Below, one piece after another: positions 62,372 to 64,000 of a DNA stretch of 64,000 nt. Every line of letters starts with the position of its first letter. Position 1 is the first letter of the stretch. The notes below the pieces were generated by a model. The model was given only the letters and a program-made list of their open reading frames with translations. It was not told the DNA's origin and made no database searches. The translations under genes were made by a program, and so were the position numbers. The stretch is from Rhizobium sp. FKL33 (GTDB lineage Bacteria > Pseudomonadota > Alphaproteobacteria > Rhizobiales > Rhizobiaceae): assembly GCF_005222915.1 (NCBI RefSeq), contig NZ_STFX01000026.1:27792-91791 (forward strand), read 5' to 3'.

Positions 62372-63454
62372 TTAGAACGTGCGCTGGAAGCGGATCATGC
62401 CGTTCCACTGGTCGCCGTCGGCCTTATCGTTGTCGAACGAGGTGTAGGTGACTTCCGGCTGGATCAGCAGACCAGAAACCGGGTTCCACTTGACGTTGGC
62501 GGCGACAGCGAGGGTGTCGTTGTCCGTGCCGGCGATCTGAGCGTTGACCTTGACGTCGTCGGAGACCTTGTAGCCAACGCCAGCCCAGGCAGCCCAATCA
62601 CCCCAAGCGGCGCCCGAACCATCGCCAGGAGCGTAGTTGTTCACTTCCTTGCCGGAAGAAGACCAAGCGCCCATCACGAAGGCGGAGAAGGCGCCGAAGT
62701 TGCCATCGACGCGACCCTTGACAGCGCCTTCGTCACGACGCTCGTCGTAACCGCCAACGATAGACACGCCGAATGCATCGGCGCTGTAGGCGAGACCAGC
62801 AACCACGTTAGGGACATAGTCCTGACCGTTGACGACTTCGTCGTACTCATTGCCCTGGGCATCGATCTTGGTGACTTCGATGTCATCGGCCTCAACGCCA
62901 ATGGCGGCCTTGAAGCCGGCGCCGGAGTCGTAGACGTAGTTGATCTGGTTGACTTCGAACTGGCCGTAGGAAACGACGTCGTCGTTGATGATGTCGCCGG
63001 CGTAACCGGTGAACGAGCTGAACAGCGTGTCGGCGAGACCGACCTGGAAGCCGGCGAGCGAGATGTTCGCCTGGATCAGCTTGGTGGTGGTGTGCGTGCC
63101 GTCGTTATAGGTGTTGTCGAAGTCGAAACGGCCGACGAACTTGGTCTTCAGAGCGCCGTATTCGGTGTCGGAAGCCGAGTCCATGTAGATTTCGCCGCGC
63201 GAACGCGAGTTCCAGCCGTTGTCGCTGTCGAGCTTGTAGGAATTGGCGGCCTTCAGATCGAAGCGGACGCGACCGCCGACCTTGAGGCAGGTCTCGGTGC
63301 CGGGGATGTAGAAGTAGCCGGTGCCGTAAGCGTCGCAGACCTTGACATATTCCATGGGTTCCGGCTCAGCGGCGACGACAGCGTCGGCGGCCTGAGCGCC
63401 AGAAACGACCGCGAGAGCGGCGGCGGAGCCGAGGAGAAGGCTCTTGATAGACAT
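62372..63454 (-). CDS. Outer-membrane porin, copy 3 (Omp2b/RopA-like)
   Basis: A 360-residue porin, more distant from copies 1 and 2 but with the same signal peptide, the same N-terminal VKVCDAYGTGYFYIPGTETC block and the C-terminal FQRTF. Differences include SNSYKLDSDN-type loop changes near residue 75 and a KEVNNYAPGDGSGAA loop near 265. Its upstream region is not related to that of copies 1 and 2, so it may respond to other signals. Confidence 0.96.
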   Translation of the reverse strand: MSIKSLLLGSAAALAVVSGAQAADAVVAAEPEPMEYVKVCDAYGTGYFYIPGTETCLKVGGRVRFDLKAANSYKLDSDNGWNSRSRGEIYMDSASDTEYGALKTKFVGRFDFDNTYNDGTHTTTKLIQANISLAGFQVGLADTLFSSFTGYAGDIINDDVVSYGQFEVNQINYVYDSGAGFKAAIGVEADDIEVTKIDAQGNEYDEVVNGQDYVPNVVAGLAYSADAFGVSIVGGYDERRDEGAVKGRVDGNFGAFSAFVMGAWSSSGKEVNNYAPGDGSGAAWGDWAAWAGVGYKVSDDVKVNAQIAGTDNDTLAVAANVKWNPVSGLLIQPEVTYTSFDNDKADGDQWNGMIRFQRTF

Positions 63455-63810
63455 GTTGACCTCCAGTCAAACTTTTAAATTCTGGCCAGGCCGCCTGAAA
63501 AATATCCCCTGGGACCTGACCACCCCGATAAAAAGAGAGCGATTTCCCGTTCTCTGGAAAAAGGTCTTAGCGGGCTTTCGCTACGGCAAAATATCACAAG
63601 TCGTCGCTTCGGCTTTTGTGACAAGACGTGACGACGCAGTTGTGGCAAAGTTACCACTCTTTGTGGCGAGGCCATGAAATTTTCCGAGTAAAATGAAGGA
63701 TTTATGACACTTCCATGACAGGCTTCCGCAGCTACAGGTCATATGATCCGGCTCCGCTCAGCCATGGGTTTCGGATTCGATGAATGTTTAGATGTTGCGA
63801 TTACACGCAT
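63455..63810 (-). other. Upstream region of porin gene 3
   Basis: About 355 bases with no gene I can support. It must contain the porin 3 promoter and leader. AT-rich stretches lie at about 63466-63480 and 63672-63715. No copy of the inverted repeat seen at the other porins. Confidence 0.5.
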
Positions 63811-63841
63811 AAAAGAAGAAGGGGGCCCTGCAGCCCCCTTC
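63811..63841 (-). terminator. Intrinsic terminator of the dgoD-like gene
   Basis: GAAGGGGGC/GCCCCCTTC, a 9-bp stem with a 6-base loop (63818-63841), lies 4 bases after the stop on the minus strand and is followed by TTCTTTTATGC. Confidence 0.85.
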
Positions 63842-63845
63842 AATC

Positions 63846-64000
63846 TCACCACTCGGCGACCGATCCGTCTACATGCCGCCATACGGGATTGCGCCAACGA
63901 TGGCCCTCCTTGGCCCGCTCGATCACATAGGCTTCGTCCACCTCAACGCCGAGCCCGGGGCCCTGCGGGATCGACACGAAGCCGTCCTCGTAGTGGAACA
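63846..64000 (-). CDS. dgoD: D-galactonate dehydratase-like enolase-superfamily enzyme (C-terminal fragment)
   Basis: The last 50 residues of a gene that continues beyond the right edge. The end ([18 protein letters not shown], then [18 protein letters not shown]) has the C-terminal pattern of galactonate/mannonate-type dehydratases; [10 protein letters not shown] with an EW end is what I know from DgoD. It is read directly from bases 63846-64000 and was not extended further. The exact sugar acid cannot be fixed from this fragment. Confidence 0.72.
   Translation of the reverse strand, partial: FHYEDGFVSIPQGPGLGVEVDEAYVIERAKEGHRWRNPVWRHVDGSVAEW

Noticed and set aside
1..64000. CRISPR arrays, insertion sequences, prophage, integrase or attachment sites
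   Set aside because: No regularly spaced repeats, transposase-like frames or target duplications seen. The two tRNA genes are intact and not flanked by integrase genes or partial tRNA copies.

Overview
The window comes from a high-GC alphaproteobacterium of the Hyphomicrobiales (Rhizobiales). The flagellar and chemotaxis gene order, the VisN/VisR regulators, MotE, a PhyR-NepR-EcfG stress locus, rhizobial-type porins and a murA-hisD-infA-maf-yacG housekeeping run all point there. The genus cannot be fixed from this sequence. I see no prophage, IS element, CRISPR array or other sign of recent transfer.

Region 1 (1-32.6 kb) is a nearly complete rhizobial motility locus. On the minus strand, in transcription order, lie icpA-cheS-cheY1-A-W-R-B-Y2-D-T, then fliF, visN-visR, flgF-fliI-unknown, flgB-C-fliE-flgG-A-I-motE-flgH-fliL-fliP, three tandem flagellin genes, a FliH-like gene, motB and the start of motC. 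A plus-strand operon motA-fliM-fliN-fliG-flhB-unknown is embedded in it. Many junctions are 4-base ATGA overlaps. Strong terminators separate the fliF, fliI, fliP and flagellin transcripts, and the three flagellin genes share a conserved 5' leader.

Region 2 (33-47.5 kb) is a general stress response locus: phyR with an adjacent cytoplasmic HWE-type kinase, nepR-ecfG, a CHASE3 kinase / response regulator / receiver-kinase operon, a Crp/Fnr regulator, a DUF883 plus membrane-protein pair, a PQQ-type sugar dehydrogenase, a GGDEF-EAL protein, an SH3 protein and a sulfite-oxidase-like protein. I read seven GGAAC-N16-CGTT or GGAAC-N16-CATT promoter-like sites here. One of them stands in front of no gene but of a roughly 135-nt stretch with three hairpins whose loops are C-rich and that ends like an intrinsic terminator. 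This is the most interesting object in the window: a candidate EcfG-controlled small RNA.

Region 3 (47.5-52.5 kb) is a three-gene efflux operon, yhiI-rbbA-yhhJ. Region 4 (52.8-59.3 kb) holds tRNA-Phe, yacG, maf, infA, a low-molecular-weight phosphatase-like protein, UPF0262, hisD, DUF2948, murA, a small unknown gene and tRNA-Thr. Region 5 (59.5-64 kb) holds three tandem porin genes, two of them a recent duplication including their long upstream regions, and the 3' end of a galactonate-dehydratase-like gene.
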